A DNA stretch of 64,000 bases. Source: Bacillus paramycoides. Its GTDB lineage: Bacteria > Bacillota > Bacilli > Bacillales > Bacillaceae_G. The stretch is taken from assembly GCF_001884235.1 (NCBI RefSeq), contig NZ_MAOI01000069.1, positions 62,001 through 126,000 of the forward strand, given 5' to 3'. Shown here piece by piece: positions 18,577 through 27,410 of the stretch (its first letter is position 1; each line of letters starts with the position of its first letter). The notes beneath the pieces were generated by a model that had not been told where the DNA came from, did no database searches, and saw nothing but the letters and a program-made list of their open reading frames with translations. The position numbers and the translations under genes are program-made.

Positions 18577-18781
18577 TGAAAATCCCTCTCTTGTTATCTA
18601 TTTGTTACCATTGTATCATAATTGTAACAAAATAACACGCCTATATTTCAACAATCTAACAAACTTCGACATAAAACGTCATATATTTTTATATATAGGA
18701 AATGAATTTTATGATTTTACATGTATTAATGTCGAAATATCTGATTTGATATTACGAATATATGACAAAGAAAAGCAATAA

Positions 18782-18813
18782 AAAACGAAGGTAATTCATT
18801 ACCTTCGTTTTTT
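18782..18813 (-). terminator. Nitroreductase terminator
   Basis: AAAACGAAGGTAAT and ATTACCTTCGTTTT pair around TC; on the minus strand the hairpin follows the nitroreductase stop. Confidence 0.87.
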
Positions 18814-18814
18814 A

Positions 18815-19432
18815 TTACTTCGCCCATTCACTTACTTGCTCGACGCTCATGCGTGGTGCAGGGTGCCCCTTTAAAGTTGATTCACCAATTGTAATAAGCA
18901 TAATTGGTACGTAACGAGATGAAACATTGAATTCTTCCATTAATGCTTGTGAGTTGAAACCACCAATTGCGCAAGTATCCCAGCCAGTTGCTTTAGCTGC
19001 AAGCATAAGTTGCATTGCTGCTAAAGCTGCATTTGAAAAGGCAGCATCTCGCGGATATTGCTCACGATTATATGCAGATTCAATATTTGTAGCTAAGCGC
19101 TCTTTTGCTTCTTTTTTCATAAATCCTTGTTCTACAATTGGGCCGTAAACGGGTTCAATATTTTTATAAGCTTCTAAATCACCTAAAATAGCGACTACGG
19201 CAGAAGCATCAAGAATTTGTTGTTGGTTATAAGCAATTGGATGTAATCGTTTTTGTACATCTTCTCCTTGGAAAACAAGGAATTTCCAGTGTTGTAAGTT
19301 CCAAGCAGAAGGTGCTTGTGCAGCTGCTTTTAAAATATCGTGTAGTTCTGTAGATGAAATTTCTTTTTCAGGGTTGAATGCACGTGTAGATGTGCGTTCA
19401 TATAAAACGTTAAAAAAATCATTGTTTGTCAT
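18815..19432 (-). CDS. Nitroreductase-family FMN oxidoreductase
   Basis: A 205-residue flavoprotein of the nitroreductase fold. The FMN-binding start YERTSTRAFNPEKEIS, the QAPSAWNLQHWKF motif near residue 40 and the C-terminal GWDTCAIGGFN motif near 150 are intact. Enzymes of this type reduce nitro compounds, quinones or flavins with NAD(P)H. ATG 19432 follows GGAGGATAT. A perfect dyad (ACTTACA-3-TGTAAGT) lies 55 bases upstream and could bind a repressor responsive to electrophiles. Monocistronic. Confidence 0.88.
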   Translation of the reverse strand: MTNNDFFNVLYERTSTRAFNPEKEISSTELHDILKAAAQAPSAWNLQHWKFLVFQGEDVQKRLHPIAYNQQQILDASAVVAILGDLEAYKNIEPVYGPIVEQGFMKKEAKERLATNIESAYNREQYPRDAAFSNAALAAMQLMLAAKATGWDTCAIGGFNSQALMEEFNVSSRYVPIMLITIGESTLKGHPAPRMSVEQVSEWAK

Positions 19433-19761
19433 TATATATCCTCCAAATTACATATCAACTTAATAAAAATACATATAATATATTCTACTTACATTTTGTA
19501 AGTTATCGAATTTAAGGATATAATATCTTTATTTTAATTGTCAAGTTTTAAACAATAAGGTAGGGCATTCATACAAACGATACACTTCATATAATCATAC
19601 ACTAAAAAAGGAATTTCCAGAGTAGATAAGCGCAGATAACATTCTCAATTAGCTTGTTAATATGTATCCCTCACTAATCGGATTTTTTTGGAACAATCCT
19701 TTATAAAATGATTGTGAGGAATTCAGTAGAACAAGATATATGAAGTGAGTGAAGACTAGTG
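19433..19761. other. Divergent intergenic region, nitroreductase / GGDEF gene
   Basis: About 330 bases with no credible gene. It must hold promoters in both directions and carries the dyad at 19487-19503; no other structure stands out. Confidence 0.5.
19487..19503. promoter_or_regulatory. Perfect inverted repeat upstream of the nitroreductase
   Basis: ACTTACAtttTGTAAGT has 7-bp perfect arms. Position before a redox enzyme fits an operator of the HxlR/MarR kind, but no such regulator gene is adjacent. Confidence 0.5.
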
Positions 19762-21054
19762 ATGAACATACTACGTTTTTTATTAGAGAATACTGTTTTC
19801 CAAAATGTATTACAAGATCTTCAGTTGAATGTCCTTTATATAGAAGATGGATGTACACATCAACAAACGATAGAAAATGTCCATCCAAAATGTATGTTTA
19901 TAGCAAATAGTTTTGAAGAAGGAGAAATATTATTTCATAGAACTAGACCGCATATTGTAATTCTGTATGTAACAGATTTTGCTCAAATAAAATATATAAA
20001 GAATATATATGATCCGAAGAGTGCATTCATTGTCATTTGGGATCAACAGATAAACAATGAATTTGCAGATTTACTTATGTTAGGAATACGTAATATTGTT
20101 ATAGCACCAGTAACCCCACAAGTGGTACTTGAGGAAGTAAATAAGAGTTTGTATCAGCTTTCTTTAGTACGACAAGTAAGTTTACAACAAGAATTACTTC
20201 AAATGATGTTTGATTTTCAAAATGATTTATTATTTATAGTAGAAGATGATGAAATTGTTGATTGTAATACAAATTTCTTGGAATTTTTCGGTTATGAAAA
20301 TTTATTTGCATATCGCGAACAGCATTTAGTCTTTGCAGAACATCTTATTAGAGAGAATGGCTATTATTCGACGACCCACGATATAACATGGCTGGATGAT
20401 ACTTTAACAAATGGAAGAAGAATTAAGATGTACAATTATGAAGGAGAAGTGTCTACCTTTTTATTACGTGCCACACCATTACCAGAAGATTTATCACGAT
20501 TTGTAGTGAAGTGCACAGAGATTACAGAATTAGATGAAATCTATCAAGAACAAGAAAGATTGGCTATGATAGATTCGTTGACAGAAATATATAATCGTTT
20601 AAAATTCCAACAAATATTGGAGACAGAGTGGGACAATGTAATACGTAAGGATGAAAAAATTGCACTTATTTTGTTTGATATAGATAATTTTAAAACAGTA
20701 AATGACACATATGGTCATGATTTTGGCGATTTAGCATTAATACAACTTGCAGATCTTATGAAATCTAAAGTTGAACATCAACATATATTTGCAAGATGGG
20801 GAGGAGAGGAATTCATAATATTAGTGACAAATACGGTAGAAAAAGAAGCTTTTCAAGTTGCGGAATCATTGCGATTTTTCATTGAAACAAAGCAATTCTC
20901 TGGAATTTCGAAATTAACAGCAAGTTTTGGTGTTGCGTTATATGAGCAAGGGATTACAAGAGAAGAATTAATGCAAAGGGCGGATATTGCATTATATGAA
21001 GCGAAAAAAAATGGAAAAAATCAAGTGTGTGTATATAGAAAAGAAAAAATGTGA
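19762..21054 (+). CDS. Diguanylate cyclase with N-terminal receiver-like and PAS domains
   Basis: A 430-residue cytoplasmic GGDEF protein. Residues ~1-135 resemble a response-regulator fold (RPHIVILYVTD, IVIAPVTPQVVLEEV) but lack an obvious phosphorylated Asp at the usual strand end. A PAS-like part follows (~150-265), then the GGDEF domain beginning LAMIDSLTEIYNRLKF, with DIDNFKTVNDTYGHDFGD and the active loop GGEEF at 347-351. The RxxD product-inhibition site normally five residues before GGEEF is missing. It should make cyclic di-GMP, which in Bacillus affects motility and biofilm. A GTG at 19759 precedes the ATG; the ribosome site is weak (GAAGTGAGTGAAG). Confidence 0.88.
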   Translation: MNILRFLLENTVFQNVLQDLQLNVLYIEDGCTHQQTIENVHPKCMFIANSFEEGEILFHRTRPHIVILYVTDFAQIKYIKNIYDPKSAFIVIWDQQINNEFADLLMLGIRNIVIAPVTPQVVLEEVNKSLYQLSLVRQVSLQQELLQMMFDFQNDLLFIVEDDEIVDCNTNFLEFFGYENLFAYREQHLVFAEHLIRENGYYSTTHDITWLDDTLTNGRRIKMYNYEGEVSTFLLRATPLPEDLSRFVVKCTEITELDEIYQEQERLAMIDSLTEIYNRLKFQQILETEWDNVIRKDEKIALILFDIDNFKTVNDTYGHDFGDLALIQLADLMKSKVEHQHIFARWGGEEFIILVTNTVEKEAFQVAESLRFFIETKQFSGISKLTASFGVALYEQGITREELMQRADIALYEAKKNGKNQVCVYRKEKM

Positions 21055-21055
21055 T

Positions 21056-21088
21056 TTTTCGCAACAAATTGTTGCGATTTTTTTTTAT
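21056..21088 (+). terminator. GGDEF gene terminator
   Basis: TCGCAACA and TGTTGCGA pair around AAT, followed by nine or more T residues. Confidence 0.9.
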
Positions 21089-21145
21089 TGCCGGATAATA
21101 GAATGAGGGGGACTATTTGTAATGAAGTAATTACGGAGGAAATAT

Positions 21146-22276
21146 ATGTTTAAAAAAATAATGATTATGGTTTCACTATCTGCTGTTGTTTGCGGAGGAA
21201 TATACTACTTTCTCTCTAGTCCAAAGGAACAAACAGTATTAACATCTAAAGTAACTCCTGCTATCGAGTCAGAAGTAAAGGATAATATAGAAAAAAAGGA
21301 AGAACAACAAATTGATTATGCCAGTATATCTCAACAGTTAGATCAATATTTAGTAGGAAAGCAATTTAATGGGACCGTTTTGGTGACAGATAAAGAGCAT
21401 GTTATATTGAATAAAGGATATGGATATGCTGACGTTCAAAATAAAATAGAAAATACACCTCAAACAAAATATCGTATCGGTTCTATTACGAAAACAGTTG
21501 TTGCTACATCCATTTTACAGTTACAAGAACAAGGGAAGTTAAATATTCAGGACAATGTAAATAAATACATTCCTTCATTTCCAGCAGATAAAAATATTAC
21601 TTTATATCATTTATTAACGCATACATCAGGTTTACCGGAAAACGGAAAAGGAAAAGTTAATGTAGCTTCACGTATACATTTAATAAATTGGATTGGAAGT
21701 CAGACATTAGCGTTTCCACCAGGAACAGGCTGGAAGTATACGGATTATAATTATATGGTACTTGCTTATATTATTGAAAATGTAACGAAAAAGCCTTTAG
21801 GAGATTATATAAAAGAAAACATATTTACAAAAGCAGAGATGCATGAATCAGGTATGGGAGATATGGTACTTGGAGACAAAAATTTTACAAAGGGTTATGT
21901 GAAAAAAGATCAAGCACTTGTCCCAGCGCAGAAATTAGGGATGGATTGGTTATATGGCTGTGGTGAGATGTATACGACAGTGGGGGATATGAAAAAATTA
22001 GACGAAGCGATTATAAATGGCAAGCTTCTTTCAGAACAAAGTATACAAGCGATGTTTACACCATCTGCAGAGAGAAAATATGCATTTAGTTTTTACATAT
22101 ATCCAGATTATTTCCATAATCATGGTGTACTATCTGGTTGGAATACGTTTAACAATTTTAATAAAGAAAAAGGAACGTTTGTTATTTTATTTTCAAATGT
22201 GAAAAATAGTATGGATGATGATTTTAATAAGGAATTTCGAAAGATGGTAAATGATTTATTAGAACAAAGGGGATGA
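21146..22276 (+). CDS. Membrane-anchored beta-lactamase-fold serine hydrolase
   Basis: A 376-residue class C beta-lactamase/DD-peptidase-like protein. The N-terminus (KKIMIMVSLSAVVCGGIYYF) is a signal anchor or signal peptide. The catalytic SxxK is in RIGSITKTVV near residue 115, the YxN motif is in YTDYNYMVL near 200, and the third motif is probably HGVLSGW near 335. The family includes D-alanyl carboxypeptidases and esterases, not necessarily penicillinases. AGGAAATAT precedes ATG 21146. The next gene starts four bases after the stop, so it forms an operon with the YkwC-like dehydrogenase. Confidence 0.85.
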   Translation: MFKKIMIMVSLSAVVCGGIYYFLSSPKEQTVLTSKVTPAIESEVKDNIEKKEEQQIDYASISQQLDQYLVGKQFNGTVLVTDKEHVILNKGYGYADVQNKIENTPQTKYRIGSITKTVVATSILQLQEQGKLNIQDNVNKYIPSFPADKNITLYHLLTHTSGLPENGKGKVNVASRIHLINWIGSQTLAFPPGTGWKYTDYNYMVLAYIIENVTKKPLGDYIKENIFTKAEMHESGMGDMVLGDKNFTKGYVKKDQALVPAQKLGMDWLYGCGEMYTTVGDMKKLDEAIINGKLLSEQSIQAMFTPSAERKYAFSFYIYPDYFHNHGVLSGWNTFNNFNKEKGTFVILFSNVKNSMDDDFNKEFRKMVNDLLEQRG

Positions 22277-22280
22277 GAAG

Positions 22281-23159
22281 ATGGAATATAAAAATGTATC
22301 AGTAGGTTTCATTGGTATTGGTGTGATGGGAAAAAGCATGGTTCACCATTTAATGCAAAGTGGTTATAAAGTATATGTATATAATAGAACGAAGGAAAAA
22401 GCGGATTCTTTAGTACAAGAGGGTGCGACTTGGTGTGATACACCGAAAGCGTTAGTAAAGCAAGTTGACGTTGTTATGACGATGGTTGGATATCCTCACG
22501 ATGTAGAAGAAGTATACTTTGGGATAGATGGAATTTTAGAACATGCAAATGAAGGTACGATAGCGATTGACTTTACGACATCTACACCAACATTAGCAAA
22601 ACGTATTAATGAAGTTGCAAAAAATAAGAACGTATTTACATTAGATGCACCTGTATCTGGGGGAGATGTAGGGGCGAAAGAAGCAAGACTAGCAATTATG
22701 GTAGGTGGAGAGAAAGAAATATATGATAGATGCTTACCTCTATTTGAAAAACTAGGAACAAATATTCAGTTGCAAGGACCAGCTGGGAGTGGGCAGCATA
22801 CAAAAATGTGTAATCAAATTGCAATTGCTTCTAACATGATAGGGGTATGTGAAGCAGTAGCTTATGCAAAAAAAGCTGGACTTAATGCAGATAAAGTATT
22901 AGAGAGTATTTCAACAGGGGCAGCAGGTAGTTGGTCATTAAGTAATTTAGCACCGCGAATGTTAAAGGGAGATTTTGAACCTGGTTTTTATGTAAAGCAT
23001 TTTATGAAAGATATGAAGATTGCTTTAGATGAGGCTGAAAAATTACAATTACCAGTACCGGGTTTAAGCTTAGCAAAGGAATTGTATGAAGAGTTAATGG
23101 AAGATGGAGAAGAGAATAGCGGAACACAAGTATTATACAAAAAGTATACAAGGGGGTAA
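22281..23159 (+). CDS. NAD(P)-dependent beta-hydroxyacid dehydrogenase (YkwC-like)
   Basis: A 292-residue member of the 3-hydroxyisobutyrate dehydrogenase family. The Rossmann motif GFIGIGVMGKSM is at residue ~10, the substrate motif DAPVSGGDVGAKEARL near 120 and the catalytic Lys region GSGQHTKMCNQ near 170. It probably oxidises a beta-hydroxyacid or reduces a small semialdehyde; the substrate is unknown. The closest B. subtilis protein I recall is YkwC. It is translated with the upstream hydrolase and the downstream small gene. Confidence 0.88.
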   Translation: MEYKNVSVGFIGIGVMGKSMVHHLMQSGYKVYVYNRTKEKADSLVQEGATWCDTPKALVKQVDVVMTMVGYPHDVEEVYFGIDGILEHANEGTIAIDFTTSTPTLAKRINEVAKNKNVFTLDAPVSGGDVGAKEARLAIMVGGEKEIYDRCLPLFEKLGTNIQLQGPAGSGQHTKMCNQIAIASNMIGVCEAVAYAKKAGLNADKVLESISTGAAGSWSLSNLAPRMLKGDFEPGFYVKHFMKDMKIALDEAEKLQLPVPGLSLAKELYEELMEDGEENSGTQVLYKKYTRG

Positions 23160-23164
23160 ATGAG

Positions 23165-23497
23165 ATGGATCTTCAAAAGTTTGATACGATGATTGATGCT
23201 GTGCAGCGAGCAACTTGTGTACAGATTAATGGCAAGCAAAAAGAGGCTTTTAAACAAAAATATGATTTTGAACCAAATTTCGAATATGGGCGAGATGAAC
23301 AAGGGCATTATGTTATTCGAACTTCAAAAAAGATGTTAGAAGAAATGGAGTTTTATTTGGCATTGAAGTATGATCGGGATGGAATTGATCTTTACATGCA
23401 CGCTGAAATTGAAGGTACATGTCATGTATCTGTTAGCTATAGTGAAGAGGCACTACATCTACAAGAATTGTTTCAATTTCTAGAAGAGAATAAATAA
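23165..23497 (+). CDS. Small acidic protein of unknown function
   Basis: A 110-residue soluble protein in an operon with the YkwC-like dehydrogenase, five bases after its stop, with AAGGGGGTAAATGAG before ATG 23165. It is rich in Glu, Lys and Tyr (KKMLEEMEFYLALKYD) and has no signal peptide or membrane segment. I do not recognise a family. A strong terminator follows it, which with the tight spacing supports a real gene at the operon end. Confidence 0.75.
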   Translation: MDLQKFDTMIDAVQRATCVQINGKQKEAFKQKYDFEPNFEYGRDEQGHYVIRTSKKMLEEMEFYLALKYDRDGIDLYMHAEIEGTCHVSVSYSEEALHLQELFQFLEENK

Positions 23498-23524
23498 AAA
23501 GTCCTCATTTGAGGACTTTTTATT
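23495..23524 (+). terminator. Operon terminator after the small acidic protein
   Basis: AAAAAGTCCTCA and TGAGGACTTTTT form a 12-bp stem around TT, with A- and T-tracts. Confidence 0.9.
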
Positions 23525-23557
23525 TATATAGGCAGGTAAAATATTCAAGTTGTATAA

Positions 23558-23833
23558 TTATAAGCTGGAAGCACGACGGCATCGTTCGATTGGGAATGGA
23601 ATAACTTGTGCAATGTGATTAGGACCAAACTGTTTTGTGCGAGCATGACGTAATATATAAAATGCGCACAGAATAGAAACAGGAATAGCACCGTACAAAC
23701 CAAAAAATAAAGCGCTTACACAAGATGCGACAAAACCTAAAACCCCAACTTCTAACTCTTCCATAATAGCTCCTAAAATGACAGGAATAGCTCCGCATGA
23801 AACTCCTAGTATAAGTGCGATAAGTAAACTCAT
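23558..23833 (-). CDS. Small membrane protein of unknown function
   Basis: A 91-residue protein with two or three hydrophobic helices (LLIALILGVSCGAIPVILGA, LGFVASCVSALFFGLYGAIP, SILCAFYIL) and a basic tail. ATG 23833 follows GAGGGGGATAATC. No family is recognised; the glycine-rich small helices would suit a small integral membrane protein. Convergent with the YkwC operon; no obvious partner. Confidence 0.68.
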   Translation of the reverse strand: MSLLIALILGVSCGAIPVILGAIMEELEVGVLGFVASCVSALFFGLYGAIPVSILCAFYILRHARTKQFGPNHIAQVIPFPIERCRRASSL

Positions 23834-24035
23834 GATTATCCCCCTCTGTTTGCAAGATTCTTTTCCTTCTTATTAGTTGTAGTATATCATATATAAAACA
23901 GAATTTTCAGAAAAAATTCAAAAAAAGTTCAATGAATGTTCAAAAAGTGTTGAGAAATGCACTTGATAAAGTGGAATTATGATCAGGGGATTTGATATAT
24001 GCAAACGAAAGGGACAAATCCTTTTAGTAAATAAA

Positions 24036-24074
24036 AAATCAGGCTTACTTCATTTTTATGAAATAAGCCTGTTC
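24036..24074 (-). terminator. Terminator downstream of mtnD
   Basis: On the minus strand CAGGCTTATTTCAT and ATGAAGTAAGCCTG pair around four A residues, with one mismatch, followed by ATTTTTTATT. A second A/T-rich hairpin (GAATAAAAGG with CCTTTTATTC, 24101-24142) lies nearer the stop. Confidence 0.78.
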
Positions 24075-24151
24075 CATAGGAGGATGTATATATGTAGAGT
24101 GAATAAAAGGTTGGAAAAGGGGGTCCAAATCCTTTTATTCAACCAACTACC

Positions 24152-24664
24152 TTAATAAATTGGAACCCAACCTTCTGTTGTAACAAAAATACGAATAGCT
24201 ACAACTTGGCGATCATCTTGCAAGGTAAAATAATGCCTAGCATTTTCAGGAACAGATATAAGATCACCAGGTTCAAGTTCAACATCAAAGAATCGACCAT
24301 CTTTTCCTTCAATAGCAAAGATGCCATGGCCACTGACAATAAAGCGAACTTCATCGTCAGTATGATGGTGTTCTTTTTGAAAATTAATTAATAACTCGTC
24401 AAGGTTAGGTGTGCTACTTGAAAGTGAAATTACATCATGAGCTTTATAACCTCGGCGTTCTGAAACATCAGCAATTTCTTTTGAAAACAATGCTAATATT
24501 TCAGCTTTGTTTTCATCTGTTAAGGAGTAAGTTTCTTTTAAATGAGTAGGAAGTTTAGAAATATTCCATTTCTCATATAAAACACCTTCTCCTTGTAGAA
24601 AACTTGATACTTCCACTTCATTTTCAATACGAACATTTACTTCATGAATACGAATTTGCGCCAT
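24152..24664 (-). CDS. mtnD: Acireductone dioxygenase
   Basis: A 170-residue cupin that splits acireductone to formate and 2-keto-4-methylthiobutyrate (Fe form), the last-but-one step of methionine salvage. Metal ligands are visible in [11 protein letters not shown] near residue 95 and ENARHYFTL near 140. It is the last gene of the mtnWXBD operon, starting within the end of mtnB (23-base overlap). Confidence 0.95.
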   Translation of the reverse strand: MAQIRIHEVNVRIENEVEVSSFLQGEGVLYEKWNISKLPTHLKETYSLTDENKAEILALFSKEIADVSERRGYKAHDVISLSSSTPNLDELLINFQKEHHHTDDEVRFIVSGHGIFAIEGKDGRFFDVELEPGDLISVPENARHYFTLQDDRQVVAIRIFVTTEGWVPIY

Positions 24665-25280
24665 TAGAAACGCCTCCTTGAATTGATAATAGTTTTATAT
24701 GGAATTGGAATAAAAACTCATAAGCTTCTAATCTTTTCTTTGCATCAAAGCTATCTCGCCCCCATACGGTAATGCCATGGTTTCGAATTAATACTGCTCC
24801 TGAATCCCCTTGTATATGTGTTCGGAATTTCTCTCCAAGTGTTGGGATATGAGCATCATTTTCGATAATAGGGATGTTAATCGTTGCACCTTCTTCCCAA
24901 ATATCAAGAGCTTTAATGATTTCTTGGTTCCGAAGAGACACTGTATCGCTATACAAATTTGTGATGACATTGTTATCAGTTGTATGAACATGAAGGACGC
25001 AACCAGCATCCGTGTTATTATAAATATGTGTATGTAATATTGTTTCAGCTGAAGGGCGTAGTTCAGTATCTGAAACAGGAAGTCCTTCGTGATTTACAAG
25101 TAAGAAGTCATCTGGAGTTGTTTTGGTTTTGTCTTTCCCACTTGCTGTAATAAGAAAAGTAAGCGGATCATGGCTTACTTTTATAGAAATATTCCCACTT
25201 GTTGCTGGAAACCAATTACGAATTGTTAATTCTTTTTTTATCTCGCTTAAGTTATGCCATTGACGGAAAAGCTGTTTCAT
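24642..25280 (-). CDS. mtnB: Methylthioribulose-1-phosphate dehydratase
   Basis: A 212-residue class II aldolase-fold zinc enzyme that dehydrates methylthioribulose-1-phosphate. Zinc ligands appear as HVHTTDNN (His97 and His99) and [11 protein letters not shown] near 155; SGNISIK near residue 28 is the phosphate-binding turn. Start ATG 25280 overlaps the end of mtnX by four bases. Confidence 0.95.
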   Translation of the reverse strand: MKQLFRQWHNLSEIKKELTIRNWFPATSGNISIKVSHDPLTFLITASGKDKTKTTPDDFLLVNHEGLPVSDTELRPSAETILHTHIYNNTDAGCVLHVHTTDNNVITNLYSDTVSLRNQEIIKALDIWEEGATINIPIIENDAHIPTLGEKFRTHIQGDSGAVLIRNHGITVWGRDSFDAKKRLEAYEFLFQFHIKLLSIQGGVSNGANSYS

Positions 25281-25936
25281 GATTTCACCTCCAACAAATG
25301 TTGTAACTCAGATTGAATATCGTAAAACGTTTCAAATGGTGTATAAGCAATATGATTCTCCTCACATTTCGTAATAAGGAAGTCGCGAGCGAATACTTTA
25401 TCGGCTTGTTTTGTTGCTTGTAAATCAGTAATGGAATCCCCTATTACAATATGAAAATCATCTGTAGAGCTTAGTTTACGAATCAATGATGATTTACAGA
25501 GACCACAACTATGATGACATTGTTCATCACAAGGATGAGGCCATTTCACTTCAACATAATCTCCTGAAAAATCAGTTGCATTACAATAAATTTGATCTTT
25601 AGGGACTATTCCTTGTAAGAGTGGATAGACGAAGAAATCCATCCCGCCAGAAATAACATAAAAAGAAATGTTGTTTTTATTTGCAAATTGTATAAATTCT
25701 TTAAAGCCAGCACGAATTTCCGCTGTTTCTTTTAGATGCTTAATAATGTCGTTGTGTAAAGTGGTAGGTAATAATTTAAATAATTGAGAAACACCTTCTT
25801 GAATAGAAAGTTCTTGTGATAAAATTCTTTCTTTTATTCCCTCAGCTTCTGGTGGTGCGAAATGTTCCATGATGGACATGATATTATCATTATTTGTGAT
25901 CGTACCATCGAAATCACAAAACACTTGAATACTCAT
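25277..25936 (-). CDS. mtnX: 2-hydroxy-3-keto-5-methylthiopentenyl-1-phosphate phosphatase
   Basis: A 219-residue HAD-superfamily phosphatase that converts the MtnW product to acireductone. Nucleophile motif [13 protein letters not shown] starts at residue ~6, and [11 protein letters not shown] near 165 is motif IV. In Bacillus MtnW and MtnX together replace the bifunctional MtnC found elsewhere. Overlaps mtnW and mtnB by four bases on each side. Confidence 0.95.
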   Translation of the reverse strand: MSIQVFCDFDGTITNNDNIMSIMEHFAPPEAEGIKERILSQELSIQEGVSQLFKLLPTTLHNDIIKHLKETAEIRAGFKEFIQFANKNNISFYVISGGMDFFVYPLLQGIVPKDQIYCNATDFSGDYVEVKWPHPCDEQCHHSCGLCKSSLIRKLSSTDDFHIVIGDSITDLQATKQADKVFARDFLITKCEENHIAYTPFETFYDIQSELQHLLEVKS

Positions 25937-27177
25937 AATTTCACCTCATAAGATGGATTTCCCCATATTTGTAGCGCACTTTGCAAATTAATCTCATTTA
26001 CTTCATGGAGTGGAATGTTTTGCAAAGTAGCTTCAATTGCTGCTCGGAAAGCCTTTCCACCGCCCTGTGCTCCATTTGGGTGGCCATGTATACCACCACC
26101 AGCGTTAATAACAACATCCTTACCAAAATCACGAAGGATAAAGGGAACGAAACCAGGATGAATTCCAGCAGATGGGACAGGAAAGCTTTGTTTGAAAAAC
26201 GTGTCTTCTTTAGTCAATTTCTTTGTAATAAGAAGAGCTTCTTCTTTTTCTAATGCGACACTACCGTATGGTGATGGGAATAAAGAGAAATCAGCACCAG
26301 CGTAACGTAGTAATTTTCCAAGTAGTAATGGAGAAGAGAATCCGTATAGTTTCGATGAAGCGTAAGCGCCACTTACAGCAGGATGTGCCATAATAGGAAT
26401 TGGAATTTCATCATCTTCTACAAGTGATTGCAGTACATCTAGCCCGTAAGAAAATACATTGAATAAAAGAATGTCTGCTCCAGCTACCACTGCACGTTTC
26501 GCATTTTCTTTTAAATCATAAGTTCGTCCTGTTAAATTTACTGCATACAAAGTTTTATGACCGTATGTTTCATATACAGATTGTAATACTTCTTTTCCAC
26601 ATTCGATTCTTTTCGTAAGTGGTGTTAATGAATTTTCAAATAAGATTTCATCATCTTTTACAATATCTATCCCACCAATTGCTTGATCGCGTAGTTGTGT
26701 TTTTAAATATCCAATATTACGGCCTATCATCCCTTTAAAAATACTCATTAGAAGAGGGCGATCTTGAACTTGTAACAGGTTTCGAATACCATCAATTCCA
26801 AATTTCGGTCCAGGGAACTGTTTTTTTAATTCGTCTGAGAATGTTAAATCTATTAGTTTAATTTCACCATCTAGCGATAGTTTTCCAAACGTTGTTGTCA
26901 AAATAGCTGGTAAGTCTGGGCTGAAGTTCAGTGATGGATAATGAATTTTAATAATTCCACGTGTTACCTTTTTAGCAAGATAAGAGTTTATATGTTCTTG
27001 TTCGTCTAATTCTTCTATATGAATGACATTCCCTTTATGTTGTTTTAATTGTTCTTGTAATAAGTGTGGTAAATGAGTCCATGAACCAATTGTTAAACCA
27101 ATTGCAATTTGTTCCGCTTTTCTTTCTAAGTTGTGAGAATCATCATGGATTAAATATGTCGCTATAATTCCGCTCAT
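25933..27177 (-). CDS. mtnW: 2,3-diketo-5-methylthiopentyl-1-phosphate enolase (RuBisCO-like)
   Basis: A 414-residue RuBisCO-like protein that enolises diketo-methylthiopentyl phosphate in methionine salvage; it does not fix CO2. The carbamylated-lysine motif [10 protein letters not shown] lies near residue 175, and the C-terminal barrel shows [20 protein letters not shown] near 365. It is the first gene after a SAM riboswitch and its terminator, with AGGAGGTTATAAC before ATG 27177. Confidence 0.95.
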   Translation of the reverse strand: MSGIIATYLIHDDSHNLERKAEQIAIGLTIGSWTHLPHLLQEQLKQHKGNVIHIEELDEQEHINSYLAKKVTRGIIKIHYPSLNFSPDLPAILTTTFGKLSLDGEIKLIDLTFSDELKKQFPGPKFGIDGIRNLLQVQDRPLLMSIFKGMIGRNIGYLKTQLRDQAIGGIDIVKDDEILFENSLTPLTKRIECGKEVLQSVYETYGHKTLYAVNLTGRTYDLKENAKRAVVAGADILLFNVFSYGLDVLQSLVEDDEIPIPIMAHPAVSGAYASSKLYGFSSPLLLGKLLRYAGADFSLFPSPYGSVALEKEEALLITKKLTKEDTFFKQSFPVPSAGIHPGFVPFILRDFGKDVVINAGGGIHGHPNGAQGGGKAFRAAIEATLQNIPLHEVNEINLQSALQIWGNPSYEVKL

Positions 27178-27202
27178 TGTTATAACCTCCTAGTTAAATA
27201 AA

Positions 27203-27234
27203 AAAACCTCTCAGCTAAGGAGAGGTTTTTTTAC
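27203..27234 (-). terminator. Riboswitch-controlled terminator before mtnW
   Basis: AAAAAACCTCTC and GAGAGGTTTTTT pair on the minus strand with an eight-base loop and T-run. It is the expression platform for the adjacent S-box. Confidence 0.88.
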
Positions 27235-27239
27235 AACCA

Positions 27240-27348
27240 GCTCCTTATCTGTCAGCGTAATGCTGCGAGAATTAGCACCGTGTCTACAATTGTAGATCGG
27301 TTGCCGGGCTTCGTCGGGCTCGTCCCTCCACCTGCTCTTGATAAGAAG
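27240..27348 (-). ncRNA. SAM (S-box) riboswitch upstream of mtnWXBD
   Basis: On the minus strand the S-box consensus is read in order: CTTATCAAGAGCAGGTGGAG, GGGAC, GAAGCCCGGCAACC, a variable P3 arm, CACGGTGCTAATTC, and the closing GATAAGGAG. The flanking CTTATC and GATAAG pair as P1. When SAM is abundant the adjacent terminator should form and switch off mtnWXBD. Confidence 0.93.
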
Positions 27349-27381
27349 TATTTAGAAATGTTTAAATTTTTATGATATCTG

Positions 27382-27410
27382 AATTTTGTCAGATATCTTT
27401 TATGTTGTCA
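27382..27410 (-). promoter_or_regulatory. Possible promoter of the mtnWXBD leader
   Basis: A perfect TTGACA (27405-27410 on the minus strand) falls in the last codons of mtnE; the -10 candidate CAAAAT after 16 bases is weak and lies in a GATATCTGA/TCAGATATC dyad. Confidence 0.5.
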
